DNA from: Bacteroidales bacterium
GTDB lineage: Bacteria; Bacteroidota; Bacteroidia; Bacteroidales; Paludibacteraceae
Length of the DNA: 64,000 bases
Assembly: GCA_015061165.1 (NCBI GenBank)
Contig: SUXC01000010.1
Location: 1 to 64,000, forward strand
Direction of reading: 5' to 3'
The notes beneath the pieces were generated by a model. It worked only from the letters and a program-made list of their open reading frames with translations. It was not told where the DNA came from and did not search any database. Shown here one piece after another: positions 15,980 through 24,460 of the stretch. The position numbers and the translations under genes are program-made. Numbering within the stretch: the first letter of the stretch is position 1; each line of letters starts with the position of its first letter.

Positions 15980-16010
15980 AAAAATAGAGGTTCATCGCCT
16001 CTATTTTTCT
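15980..16010. terminator. Bidirectional hairpin terminator
   Basis: AAATAGAGG pairs with CCTCTATTT around a seven-base loop (15991-15997), with A and T runs on the two sides. It serves the WG gene on the plus strand and tRNA-Ser on the minus strand. Confidence 0.75.
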
Positions 16011-16016
16011 ATTTTT

Positions 16017-16102
<86 letters not shown>

Positions 16103-16116
16103 TTCGAAATCGGGTG

Positions 16117-16148
16117 CAAAAGTACTGCTTTTTTTTCAAATATACAAA
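16117..16148 (-). promoter_or_regulatory. Promoter of tRNA-Ser
   Basis: TACTTTTG on the minus strand (16117-16124) with TTTG 20 bases upstream (16145-16148). Confidence 0.75.
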
Positions 16149-16164
16149 TTTTTGGCGAAAATTC

Positions 16165-16195
16165 TTGCCAATATGCGAAAAATATAGTAATTTTG
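16165..16195 (+). promoter_or_regulatory. Promoter of panD
   Basis: TTG at 16165-16167, 20 bases, TAATTTTG at 16188-16195, giving a leader of about 22 bases before the panD start. Confidence 0.75.
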
Positions 16196-16224
16196 CAGCG
16201 AATTTGTACAAAATTTATACAAAA

Positions 16225-16566
16225 ATGTTGTTACAAGTACTAAAATCCAAAATACACCGCGTAACGGTGACCGAAGCCAATTTAGATTATATTGGTAGTA
16301 TAACTATTGATGAAGACCTGATGAATGCAGCCAATATCTATGCAGGCGAAAAAGTACAAGTGGTGGATAATACCAACGGCGCACGTCTGGAAACATACGT
16401 CATTCCGGGCAAACGCGGTAGCGGTTGCATCTGCATCAATGGGGCTGCTGCGCACCTCGTACATGTGGGTGATACAGTCATTATCATGGCATACGGTCTG
16501 ATGACTGAAGAAGAGGTAAAAACCTTCAAACCCGCAATCATTTTTCCAACGAATAATAGAGTGTAA
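16225..16566 (+). CDS. panD: Aspartate 1-decarboxylase
   Basis: 113 aa from ATG 16225; the longer frame runs through the tRNA and is excluded by the promoter at 16188. The Gly24-Ser25 pair in '[10 protein letters not shown]' is the self-cleavage site that creates the pyruvoyl group. '[13 protein letters not shown]' is the conserved core. It converts aspartate to beta-alanine for pantothenate and coenzyme A. Length is typical. It heads a plus-strand run with tgt and the LptF/G permease, separated by short intergenic repeats. Confidence 0.95.
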   Translation: MLLQVLKSKIHRVTVTEANLDYIGSITIDEDLMNAANIYAGEKVQVVDNTNGARLETYVIPGKRGSGCICINGAAAHLVHVGDTVIIMAYGLMTEEEVKTFKPAIIFPTNNRV

Positions 16567-16645
16567 AGTTTATAGTTTAATGGCTCAGAATATGTGGCTT
16601 TGCTGCCCAGCCTTTACACTATTACACCTTACACTTTACACTATA
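16567..16645 (+). repeat. Intergenic repeat with GGCTTTGC hairpin, copy 1
   Basis: Contains TGGCTTTGCTGCCCA followed by CCTTTACAC and CTTTACACTATA. Related copies lie at 17795-17900 and 31147-31227. The central hairpin changes bases on both sides of the stem in the other copies. Confidence 0.6.
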
Positions 16646-16654
16646 TTAACTTGA

Positions 16655-17794
16655 ATGAATAAAGGATTCTTTGACCTTATACATACAGATGCGCACTCGT
16701 GTGCACGCGCAGGAGTGGTGCATACCGACCATGGGGATATCCAAACCCCCATTTTTATGCCTGTGGGTACAGTGGGTACCGTGAAAGGAGTGCAACGCAC
16801 CTTCCTTGAAGAAGATATTAATGCCCAAATTATTTTGGGTAACACCTATCACCTCTATTTGCGACCAGGCACCGAAATCCTGCACAAAGCGGGCGGATTG
16901 CATCGTTTTGAGGGATGGACACGCCCCATACTGACCGATTCGGGCGGTTTTCAAGTATTCTCCCTCACCGATATTCGCAAAATGAACGAAGAAGGCGTGC
17001 AGTTCTCTTCCCATATTGATGGTCGTAAACTGATGTTCACCCCCGAAAGCGTCATGGATATCGAGCGTGAGATAGGTGCCGACATCATGATGGCTTTTGA
17101 TGAGTGCTGTCCAGGTACGGCTGACCGCACATATGCCCAAAAATCCATGGAACGTACCCATCGTTGGCTCGACCGTTGTATCCAACGCTTTGACAGCACT
17201 CCCGACCTCTATGGATACAAGCAGCACCTATTCCCTATTGTGCAGGGTTGTGTGTATCCCGACCTGCGCCAAGATGCCGCGAAACGCCTACGTGACCTCG
17301 ACCGCGATGGTTATGCCATAGGCGGACTGGCAGTGGGCGAACCAACCGAAGATATGTATGCCATGATTGAAGTGGTGAATGACATTTTGCCACAGAACAA
17401 ACCGCGCTACCTCATGGGTGTGGGTACGCCGTGGAATATCCTTGAAGGCATTGAGCGTGGAGTGGATATGTTCGACTGTGTCATGCCGACACGTAACGGA
17501 CGTAATGGTATGATTTTCACGCAAAACGGCGTAATGAACCTGCGCAACAAGAAGTGGGAAGATGACTTCACCGAACTTGACCCATGTGGCACCAGTTTTG
17601 TGGACCACCACTACACCCGCGCCTATGTTCGCCACTTGATTCATGCACAGGAGATGCTCGGTTTGGAGATACTCAGTATTCACAATTTGGCATTCTACCT
17701 CTGGCTCGTAGGTGAAGCCCGTCGGCATATCCTTGCAGGTGACTTCAAGTCGTGGAAAGACAACATCACCCCACGACTCATGCAGAGAATGTAG
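16655..17794 (+). CDS. tgt: Queuine tRNA-guanine transglycosylase
   Basis: 379 aa. It exchanges guanine 34 for preQ1 in tRNAs for Asp, Asn, His and Tyr. The nucleophile region 'ILTDSGGFQVFSL', the substrate pocket 'GGLAVGEP', 'RYLMGVGTP' and the catalytic 'MFDCVMPTRNGRNG' are all present. The zinc site is unusual. Where the enterobacterial enzyme has CxCxxC, this protein reads 'LDPCGTSFVDHHYTRAY' with a single Cys, while the later histidine in 'SIHNL' remains. I recall this as common in Bacteroidetes. Length is normal. Confidence 0.95.
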   Translation: MNKGFFDLIHTDAHSCARAGVVHTDHGDIQTPIFMPVGTVGTVKGVQRTFLEEDINAQIILGNTYHLYLRPGTEILHKAGGLHRFEGWTRPILTDSGGFQVFSLTDIRKMNEEGVQFSSHIDGRKLMFTPESVMDIEREIGADIMMAFDECCPGTADRTYAQKSMERTHRWLDRCIQRFDSTPDLYGYKQHLFPIVQGCVYPDLRQDAAKRLRDLDRDGYAIGGLAVGEPTEDMYAMIEVVNDILPQNKPRYLMGVGTPWNILEGIERGVDMFDCVMPTRNGRNGMIFTQNGVMNLRNKKWEDDFTELDPCGTSFVDHHYTRAYVRHLIHAQEMLGLEILSIHNLAFYLWLVGEARRHILAGDFKSWKDNITPRLMQRM

Positions 17795-17900
17795 TTTATA
17801 GGCAATGAGGCGAGAGGCGATTAGGCAAAAGTCAAGAAATAGCGGCTTTGCCGCATAATACCAGCCTTTAATCTCTAACCTTTAACCTCTAAACTAAAAT
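17795..17900 (+). repeat. Intergenic repeat with GGCTTTGC hairpin, copy 2
   Basis: GCGGCTTTGCCGC hairpin followed by CCAGCCTTTAATCTC and TTTAACCTCTAAAC. Same layout as 16567-16645 and 31147-31227. Confidence 0.6.
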
Positions 17901-17903
17901 AAA

Positions 17904-18977
17904 ATGAAGCGACTCGACAGATACATAATAGGCAAGTTCCTCGGCACATTCTTCTTTTCGATTGTGCTGATTATGAGTATTGCCGTCGTGTTTGACTTAA
18001 CGGAGAAGTTGGATGACTTCTTTGAGAATCAAGTGACGGTCAGAGAGATCATCTTTGACTACTACCTGAACTTCATTCCGTATTTCATGAATATGTTCAG
18101 TCCGCTGTTCATCTTCATCTCGGTGATTTTCTTTACGTCGAAATTAGCGGGCGATAGCGAGATTATTGCCATTATGGCCAGTGGTGTGAGTTATCACCGC
18201 CTGATGTGGCCTTATTTTATGAGTGCATTGCTGCTTTTCGTGTTCTCGTTTTGGATGACGGGCTATGTGATTCCGCCTGCATCGGAGAAAATGCTTACTT
18301 TTCAGGACAAGTATATCCAGCATTTCAGTCGAGAGAATGCGCGCAACGTGCAGATGGAGGTAGAGCCTGGCACAATCCTCTATATTGAGAGTTTCCAAAA
18401 ACGTACCGAAATGGGCTACCGTGCTTCTTTGGAGCATTTTGATGGCAAGAAACTCACTATGCGTATCACCGCCGACCGTATTCATTATGATTCTGCCTAT
18501 AATTGGCACTTTGACAAATACGTGCGCCGTGATTTCGATGGTATGCGCGAAACACTCACTCGGGGCAATCGTTTAGACACCATTATTCCTGTGCTGCCCA
18601 AGGAACTTTTTTACACCGCAGAGAATGCGCAGATGATGCCTAATCCCGAACTGAGAGAATATATCCAGACCCAGCGTAAACGTGGTTCGGGCAATGTGCA
18701 AGCCTTCGAAACAGAGTGGTGGAAACGTTGGGCAAGTCCCATTGGTGCGTTCATTATGACCCTATTGGGTGTAACGCTGAGCTCCAAAAAAGTGCGTGGA
18801 GGTATGGGTAAGAACTTAGGTGTCGGTCTAACACTCAGTGCATTGTATATCTTATTTTCCACCGTTTCTACTACATTCTCGGTAAATGGCGTGATGTCGC
18901 CATTCATGAGTGTATGGCTGCCTAATTTTATTTTCTTGGCTATAGGTGTGCTGCTCTATATACGAGTGAGTAAGTAA
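17904..18977 (+). CDS. LptF/LptG-family LPS export permease
   Basis: 357 aa, YjgP/YjgQ family. N-terminal helices ('IIGKFLGTFFFSIVLIMSIA', then 'YFMNMFSPLFIFISVIFFTS') and 'IIAIMASGVSYHRLMWPY' form the first membrane half. A periplasmic beta-jellyroll domain spans about 130-265. The last three helices start at 'WASPIGAFIMTLLGVTLSS'. It works with LptB and a partner permease to drive lipopolysaccharide out of the inner membrane. Bacteroidetes usually carry several such genes, so LptF versus LptG cannot be told here. Confidence 0.9.
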   Translation: MKRLDRYIIGKFLGTFFFSIVLIMSIAVVFDLTEKLDDFFENQVTVREIIFDYYLNFIPYFMNMFSPLFIFISVIFFTSKLAGDSEIIAIMASGVSYHRLMWPYFMSALLLFVFSFWMTGYVIPPASEKMLTFQDKYIQHFSRENARNVQMEVEPGTILYIESFQKRTEMGYRASLEHFDGKKLTMRITADRIHYDSAYNWHFDKYVRRDFDGMRETLTRGNRLDTIIPVLPKELFYTAENAQMMPNPELREYIQTQRKRGSGNVQAFETEWWKRWASPIGAFIMTLLGVTLSSKKVRGGMGKNLGVGLTLSALYILFSTVSTTFSVNGVMSPFMSVWLPNFIFLAIGVLLYIRVSK

Positions 18978-18992
18978 ACAAGGGCAGGGTAG

Positions 18993-19109
18993 TTACTTCT
19001 TCACCTGTTGGAGAACCATTTGATTAAAGACTTCGTCCAACTGATGTACCTGAACAGTTTGGAGCAAATCTTGATTATCTTGGATTGAAGTTTCCACGTT
19101 CTTTTGCAT
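18993..19109 (-). CDS. Possible 38-residue ORF downstream of recO
   Basis: ATG at 19109 and TAA at 18993-18995, two bases after the recO stop on the same strand. The product is Gln/Val-rich and amphipathic ('HQLDEVFNQMVLQQVKK' at the end). Close spacing and natural-looking composition make it plausible, but it is too short to judge without homologues. Confidence 0.3.
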   Translation of the reverse strand: MQKNVETSIQDNQDLLQTVQVHQLDEVFNQMVLQQVKK

Positions 19110-19111
19110 AT

Positions 19112-19693
19112 TTAGTCAAAGACCTCCATTAGTACGTCCAATGATTTGGGTGTAGTAAATTCCTCTATATGCTCGCTGTAGTAAAGGCAGAGTGCGCGGA
19201 GGCGTTGCTGACGCTCTTGGCGCGAGGTAGGTGCTTGGTACCAATCTGGGTGCTCTGTGTCATCAATACCAATGCCCAAATGAGTGGCGTACTCGATGAG
19301 GAAATGCAGATGCAGATTGCTAATATCAGCATCGGTGTCCAAATGCTGTATAACTTCGCATAACCAATCAAATAGCGGTTGGTCGCTCATAGGGTGGCGT
19401 AGAGTAGTGTTCAGTATCTCGGCAATGAACATCGCTACGCATTGGCGACGGACATCTGTAGCCAATAGTTGAGGTGTGTATAATAGCGATGCCGATGACA
19501 GACTGCCCATCTGCTGCGGTGCGTTTTTGCGTTTGGTAGTGGTGAACTCCACGATGGATAGTGGGCGCAGTATGCCCTTGTATTTGTTGCCATATACTGC
19601 ATACTGCATACGCCCCTGCTCGGCAGTGTAGAGGTGCACGATACTTCCCGTGTCGGAGTACTTGGTCAGTGATAAGACAATAGCGGTGGGCAT
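19112..19693 (-). CDS. recO: DNA repair protein RecO
   Basis: 193 aa from ATG 19693; the upstream TTG start overlaps the promoter -7 box and is unlikely. An N-terminal OB fold ('AIVLSLTKYSDTGSIVHLYT', 'GRMQYAVYG') is followed by a helical C-terminal domain. It loads RecA on SSB-coated DNA together with RecR. It is shorter than the usual 240 residues of Bacteroidetes RecO and shows no zinc-binding Cys cluster. The leader is only about ten bases long. Confidence 0.85.
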   Translation of the reverse strand: MPTAIVLSLTKYSDTGSIVHLYTAEQGRMQYAVYGNKYKGILRPLSIVEFTTTKRKNAPQQMGSLSSASLLYTPQLLATDVRRQCVAMFIAEILNTTLRHPMSDQPLFDWLCEVIQHLDTDADISNLHLHFLIEYATHLGIGIDDTEHPDWYQAPTSRQERQQRLRALCLYYSEHIEEFTTPKSLDVLMEVFD

Positions 19694-19711
19694 AATTGCA
19701 TAATTCAGCTG

Positions 19712-19743
19712 CAAAGGTAGTGCTTTTTTTTGAATTATGCAAA
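19712..19743 (-). promoter_or_regulatory. Promoter of recO
   Basis: TACCTTTG (minus, 19712-19719) with TTTG 20 bases upstream (19740-19743). Confidence 0.75.
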
Positions 19744-19779
19744 CAATATGATATGAGATATTTTATCTGCCTATTTTCG

Positions 19780-20922
19780 TTATATTTTTTCGCTATGCAA
19801 ACGAAGCATGTCTTCGCACATAGAGGTGAAAGAGCGCACGGAATGTTCTAAGGAGTATTTGTCTGCCTCTTGGGCATAGCGTTTTCCCATTGCGTTGCGT
19901 TCCTGTGGGTGGTCTAACCAATAATCTATTTTACGCGCTAAGTCTTTTGCATCACCTGCATGGAAAAGACTACGATGATCCAATGCAAAAGACTTGGTGG
20001 CAGATAAATGGCTATCCGAAATGACTGGCACTAAGCCCGTGGCAAATGCCTCAATACATGCAATGGCTTCGCTCTCCATGTCGCTGGCATGTACATAGAC
20101 ATCCGTCTGCGCCAACAAGTCAAGCAATTGCTCCTGATTGTAATACACAAAAGCAGGTGGATTGGTCAGTCCAATACGTTTAGCCAAACGTTGGTAGTTA
20201 TCTTTCAATGGACCTTTGCCTGCAAAAACCAATTGTATTTTGTCTGCGTATTTGGACAATGCCGCAGCACGAATCACCAAGTCCTGACGCTTCTCGCGTG
20301 CCAAACGACCTACCATAGTAATCACAATCTTGCCTTCGTATGTTGGAGACTTATAGTGGCTCTGCTCAACAAATGCGCTACTGATACCATTAGAAATGGC
20401 TCGTATGTCGTTCTTGTAGCCATGTCGCAGCAACTCGTTTGCCATGAAAGGGCTGGGGCAATGCACATGATGAAAATGGGAATAAATCATCTTGTCCCAT
20501 ATACGATATACCAAGTGATTGAGCCATGACCATTTACCCATACTGAAAGCACTTAGCACATTTTCGGGCTGAATATGGAAAGCACTGGTGGCAGGTTTGT
20601 TCAGTTCGCGAATAACGGGGATACAGCGATACGTGAGTGCGTATGGCATCATACAATGCACTAAGTCTGCCCACGCAATCGCCTCGCGAACGATGTGCAT
20701 ATCTATCACGGGGAAATGAAAGTCATACTTCTGCAATAGCGGTTCGACAATGGGGAAATCATATTTCTCCAACGGATAGGCATCCTTTTCTGTGGGATGG
20801 CATACGCCTAATATACGTACTTGATGTCCTTGATGACGTAGTTCGTTGGCAAAACGACGACAGCTGATTGTAGTACCATTGTTAGATGATACGAAATCAT
20901 CTATGATGAATAAAATTTTCAT
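19780..20922 (-). CDS. GT4-family glycosyltransferase
   Basis: 380 aa from ATG 20922. The longer frame overlaps the preceding gene, which ends at 20924. Rossmann start 'MKILFIIDDFVSSNNGT', then the second domain with 'VGRLAREKRQDLVIRAA', 'LVFAGKGPL' and the nucleotide-sugar site 'SDMESEAIACIEAFATGLVP', which carries the E-x7-E pattern. This is typical of GT-B retaining enzymes (GT4). It probably transfers a hexose to a lipid or glycan in the cytoplasm. It is the last gene of an operon with a PCMD protein and an esterase. Confidence 0.88.
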   Translation of the reverse strand: MKILFIIDDFVSSNNGTTISCRRFANELRHQGHQVRILGVCHPTEKDAYPLEKYDFPIVEPLLQKYDFHFPVIDMHIVREAIAWADLVHCMMPYALTYRCIPVIRELNKPATSAFHIQPENVLSAFSMGKWSWLNHLVYRIWDKMIYSHFHHVHCPSPFMANELLRHGYKNDIRAISNGISSAFVEQSHYKSPTYEGKIVITMVGRLAREKRQDLVIRAAALSKYADKIQLVFAGKGPLKDNYQRLAKRIGLTNPPAFVYYNQEQLLDLLAQTDVYVHASDMESEAIACIEAFATGLVPVISDSHLSATKSFALDHRSLFHAGDAKDLARKIDYWLDHPQERNAMGKRYAQEADKYSLEHSVRSFTSMCEDMLRLHSEKI

Positions 20923-20923
20923 A

Positions 20924-21907
20924 TCACTTGGGTTGTGTTTGACAGTGAAATGTATTTGTGGAATCGTTGTACACCCAACGCAGGTTATCCACCCATAGTA
21001 TGTTGCCCTCGTGTGCGCGGAACACACCTGCGCAACTGGAGGATATTTGCAGAATAGCATGTGTGGGCTCTTCCAAACCAAATCCCACCTCTTCTATTTC
21101 CACCATTTTTCCTTGCGAATTGCGTGCCATCATAACAGATTTGTTTAACTGCTCATGGGAGTGAAAAAGAGAGTCATTGGTAATGTCGCCCCAACGAATA
21201 GGAATGTCGTGGTTGTTAATCCATTCGGGTATATCGTGATAAATGCGTTCGCTGGCTGTTCCTACTCTGCGGGCATAAATCTTGCCCGTCTTGGGGTCTT
21301 CCCAACGGTGTTGCAGAAAGACAAAGACCTCTGCATGGTCGCGCCCTAGCTCCTGTTCGGGTTTGTTGTGGACAGTAGAGGTAACGCTGTCTGAATCCTC
21401 GATTTTGGCTTTGTAATCCAATCGTAGAGCAACAGGGTGTTCGGTAAATGGTACGCCGAAATCCACGATAGTGAATGGTTTGCTCTTTGCCACAATACCT
21501 GCAGGTTCGAGGTTCTGCCCAAAAAAGATAGAGCCCGTGACCATGACATGCATATCGCCAAAATTGATATGCTCAATCTTGTTTTCCATGCGGCATGCGT
21601 AGCCATCTAAACGTGGTTCGGGTTGCACAGCACCACCCGCAGCGGTTTCGACTATCCATTTCGCATACGTGTTGCTACAAGCCCACGGATTGCCATCAAT
21701 GGGCACATACGCACCGTTCTCGTGAATAGTGTCGGTAGGACCAATGGCGTAGAGCGTCTTTGTAGCACCGCCCAAGAGTTTGGATTCGTGGATATAACGC
21801 ACTATCCACTGATCCATATCGCCGTATGGAATCATCTCTTCGCGTTGCTGCGACATGAGCAGTATGGGCAGCAACAAAAATCCTGTAATAAAAAGGTTTC
21901 GTATCAT
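20924..21907 (-). CDS. Secreted PCMD-domain protein (putative carbohydrate metabolism)
   Basis: 327 aa with an N-terminal signal peptide ('NLFITGFLLLPILLMSQ'). The body fits the PCMD family: 'GNPWACSNTYAKW' early, 'GSIFFGQNLEP' mid-protein and 'FGVPFTEHPVALRLDYKAKI' at the core, then 'RDHAEVFVFL'. PCMD proteins are beta-sandwich, carbohydrate-linked surface proteins found almost only in Bacteroidetes. The start codon shares one base with the stop of the esterase gene, so translation is coupled. Biochemical activity unknown. Confidence 0.78.
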   Translation of the reverse strand: MIRNLFITGFLLLPILLMSQQREEMIPYGDMDQWIVRYIHESKLLGGATKTLYAIGPTDTIHENGAYVPIDGNPWACSNTYAKWIVETAAGGAVQPEPRLDGYACRMENKIEHINFGDMHVMVTGSIFFGQNLEPAGIVAKSKPFTIVDFGVPFTEHPVALRLDYKAKIEDSDSVTSTVHNKPEQELGRDHAEVFVFLQHRWEDPKTGKIYARRVGTASERIYHDIPEWINNHDIPIRWGDITNDSLFHSHEQLNKSVMMARNSQGKMVEIEEVGFGLEEPTHAILQISSSCAGVFRAHEGNILWVDNLRWVYNDSTNTFHCQTQPK

Positions 21908-23052
21908 TATTTATTGTTTATTATTTCTGTGGGATAAGCCCATTGCAGAAACTCTGTGGCGAATATTCTCCAATTGGTGAAAGTGTGTCCGCCTATTGTT
22001 TCTATATAGATGGGTTGAATCTTTTGTTTTCGTAGTCCCCGCACAAATCGTTTAGCCTCATCGCGGAACATCCAATCATCGGAGCAAGCACCTACCCAAT
22101 ATAGGGTGTTCGTATATGTCTTGGGCAATTGGCGGCAGGATACTACGGGCGAAAATAGCCCCACGTATGCGAAGGTGCTGGAATCGGCATGTGCTATATT
22201 GACCGCTTGTCGTGCTCCGCAACTGAGTCCTGCGATAGCATTGCCCGTTGGTTGAATGGAATAGTGCGATTGAATATAGCGGTGTATCTCATAGAATTGG
22301 CGTTCGAATTTTCCCGACAATATCTCGCCATAATTTCCCACATTGGTGGCTTTGACATGGTCTTGGAACTTAGACTCTGAAAGCAGGCAGTAGGGCATTA
22401 CCACTACCAATGGTTGTATCTGCTGCTGAGCGATAAGGTGATCCAATATATTGGCTATTCTGCCTTGCCCCAACCAATCGTATTGATTGCCATTGATACC
22501 GTGAAAGAGGTAGAAAACGGGGTACTCTGTTGTATCATTGTATCCAACAGGCAGATAAATGACGGCATGAAACATATTGCCTTTCTCGCCTCGAAAATCA
22601 ATGGTATCTAATCGCCCTTGGGGGTGAGTGGTGGCATAGAGTTGAGATTGAGGACTATCTGCCAAGAGAAGGATATGCATCTGTTTGTTGCGTTTCCAAA
22701 TGGATTCGTAGTGGGGCAATTGTTTTTGTTGTTTGCCATTCACAAAGAGTCGAAATGTGTATAGTTCGGGCTTGATAGCTCGGCGCGTGGTGAGTTGCCA
22801 CACTGATGGCTGAATCGCTTGCATCGCACGGCGCGCTTGGCGACCTGCAAAACTATGATCTTCGTATGGCAACAAGCAACTACTTTCTATTGCCACGCTA
22901 CGCGCGGTAGAGTCGATATAGGTGAAAGTAACAGTACTATCGGTATTCCAACGGTGTGTAAGAATACCCTGTGCATAAATGGGACTATGTACGGTAAATA
23001 GTACAAAGAGTAGTATTATTAAAATGCTATATTTCGTTCGTAAAATATACAT
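21907..23052 (-). CDS. Secreted alpha/beta-hydrolase esterase
   Basis: 381 aa from ATG 23052; the extra 20 residues of the longer frame lie upstream of the signal peptide. Signal peptide residues about 5-27 end 'PIYAQ'. An early-set-like beta domain leads into an esterase-D or feruloyl-esterase type hydrolase: 'PVFYLFHGINGNQYDW' (oxyanion region), nucleophile elbow GLSCG, acid region 'VGACSDDW' and histidine 'IGGHTFTNWR'. It probably removes acyl groups from polysaccharides outside the cell. First gene of the esterase-PCMD-glycosyltransferase operon. Confidence 0.86.
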   Translation of the reverse strand: MYILRTKYSILIILLFVLFTVHSPIYAQGILTHRWNTDSTVTFTYIDSTARSVAIESSCLLPYEDHSFAGRQARRAMQAIQPSVWQLTTRRAIKPELYTFRLFVNGKQQKQLPHYESIWKRNKQMHILLLADSPQSQLYATTHPQGRLDTIDFRGEKGNMFHAVIYLPVGYNDTTEYPVFYLFHGINGNQYDWLGQGRIANILDHLIAQQQIQPLVVVMPYCLLSESKFQDHVKATNVGNYGEILSGKFERQFYEIHRYIQSHYSIQPTGNAIAGLSCGARQAVNIAHADSSTFAYVGLFSPVVSCRQLPKTYTNTLYWVGACSDDWMFRDEAKRFVRGLRKQKIQPIYIETIGGHTFTNWRIFATEFLQWAYPTEIINNK

Positions 23053-23081
23053 ATTTTTAAACAAAATAATAATAATTTGTG

Positions 23082-23113
23082 CAAAAGTACAGTTTTTGTT
23101 CCATATACACAAA
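23082..23113 (-). promoter_or_regulatory. Promoter of the esterase operon
   Basis: TACTTTTG (minus, 23082-23089) with TTTG 20 bases upstream (23110-23113). Confidence 0.72.
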
Positions 23114-23517
23114 CTATCTTTTCATTTTATTAACAATAGTACAAAAAATCCCAACAATCGTATATTTTTCATAGTTAGTCATTCCTTTACCTTACACTAT
23201 ATACTTAGGTATAAGCGAAAACCGTGCCATACTTTAGATGAGTGGTTGTAGGGCGAAAGTTCAGTTTTCCGTTTTCACCTTTCCGTTTTTCGATGTGCCT
23301 CTATATAATATAGTAATGCCGTATCTTCGGCGTTTTAGTAGTTTTGCGCCGAAGATAGGTGATTTTTGAGAGTATAATGGTATATATAACACGCGGAAGC
23401 TCTTGTATTACAGATGCTTCCGCATGGGTGTATTTTTTTGAAAAAAGTTTTTGGGTGCTGAAGATTGTGCCGAATGGTTTATTTAAATAATCCAACTCAG
23501 CAGAATAATCCAAATAT
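23114..23517. other. Intergenic stretch without a supported gene
   Basis: AT-rich sequence between the esterase promoter and the end of the defence-like operon. ORFs of 70-90 codons exist on both strands, but none has family features or a plausible start context. No strong terminator stem was found by eye. Confidence 0.5.
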
Positions 23518-23751
23518 TCAAGGGGTTATACGATTGCATACTCCCATCTCTACATTATCCACAGTTAAATAATTATTAGATTGGTCTTTAAACTGCTTAG
23601 AAGTCTTGCTCCTCCCTCTGGACTTGGATAACAAAGCACCGCGGTAATGGGGAAAATAATGGCAATCAATTAACAGAATAGAGTAAGGACAAAAAGGAGC
23701 GACATCAAGTGAGAAATCCACTCTAGCACAAGCGAGGAAATATTGATACAT
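23518..23751 (-). CDS. Possible small protein at the end of the Zorya-like operon
   Basis: 77 aa from ATG 23751 and 34 bases downstream of the SprT-like gene on the same strand. The product has a compact hydrophobic segment ('FCPYSILLIDCHYFPHY') followed by a basic, Ser-rich stretch. I recognise no family. It could be a fifth operon gene, the remnant of a longer gene, or a chance ORF. Confidence 0.3.
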   Translation of the reverse strand: MYQYFLACARVDFSLDVAPFCPYSILLIDCHYFPHYRGALLSKSRGRSKTSKQFKDQSNNYLTVDNVEMGVCNRITP

Positions 23752-23785
23752 GATATAATAGAGAAACAAAGGGCGGTTGTAGTTA

Positions 23786-24460
23786 TTATCTAAATATTTC
23801 TACTGGTCTTATAATAGTTCCTGTATTCTCTAATTCTAGTGCTCCGTGCAAATATGATTGTACTTTCTCTGGTGCTAAAGAAAAAAAACATGGTCTAATT
23901 CGTGAGGGATAGCGTTCAAAAATAGCTCTATCACTTACATACCATCTTACATTATTCACTCCCAACAATCTAGGAATCTGTTCCCAATATTGAAATAACT
24001 TGTCACGAAAAACAATAGCAATTTTATAATCATTTTCTCCTTCTATCACACAAATATATCTATTTCTACCAGTTGCTCTCGCAATAAGAGTTTCCTCATC
24101 TTCATCGTAAGTAATTGTTATTCTTATCCCATGTTTTTCCGAAATATCATTCATCAATGAACGGAAAACCGTACCATGAGGTGAATCATCAGTCATATTA
24201 TTGATTGATATATAATAATGAATCATCTCATGAACAATGGTATCAATGTATTCTAACTCAGGTAAATCATAACGAATTGAGAATTCTAATGTTACCTGTT
24301 TGACATATTTCCCATTTATTTGTATAAGTTTAATATTCGTACATCCCACCTTAATAGGACGTTGGGTTAACTTAAATACTGGACGAGGCAATAAACCATC
24401 AAAGCATAGATGGTTGTAATAATCAAACTTGTCTTCTATATATTGCAAAGTTGGTCTCAT
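23786..24460 (-). CDS. SprT-like zinc metalloprotease
   Basis: 224 aa from ATG 24460, which shares a base with the stop of the Sel1-repeat gene (TAATG). The zinc motif HEMIH lies at residues 77-81 (His77, Glu78, His81) with a third His at 95 ('DDSPHG'), the SprT/Spartan pattern. The N-terminal helix and 'FDGLLPRPVFKLTQRP' also fit. The C-terminal 90 residues are an unrecognised extension. SprT-like proteases cut DNA-bound or structural proteins. Coupled to a ZorAB-like motor pair, it could be the effector of the operon. Confidence 0.82.
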   Translation of the reverse strand: MRPTLQYIEDKFDYYNHLCFDGLLPRPVFKLTQRPIKVGCTNIKLIQINGKYVKQVTLEFSIRYDLPELEYIDTIVHEMIHYYISINNMTDDSPHGTVFRSLMNDISEKHGIRITITYDEDEETLIARATGRNRYICVIEGENDYKIAIVFRDKLFQYWEQIPRLLGVNNVRWYVSDRAIFERYPSRIRPCFFSLAPEKVQSYLHGALELENTGTIIRPVEIFR

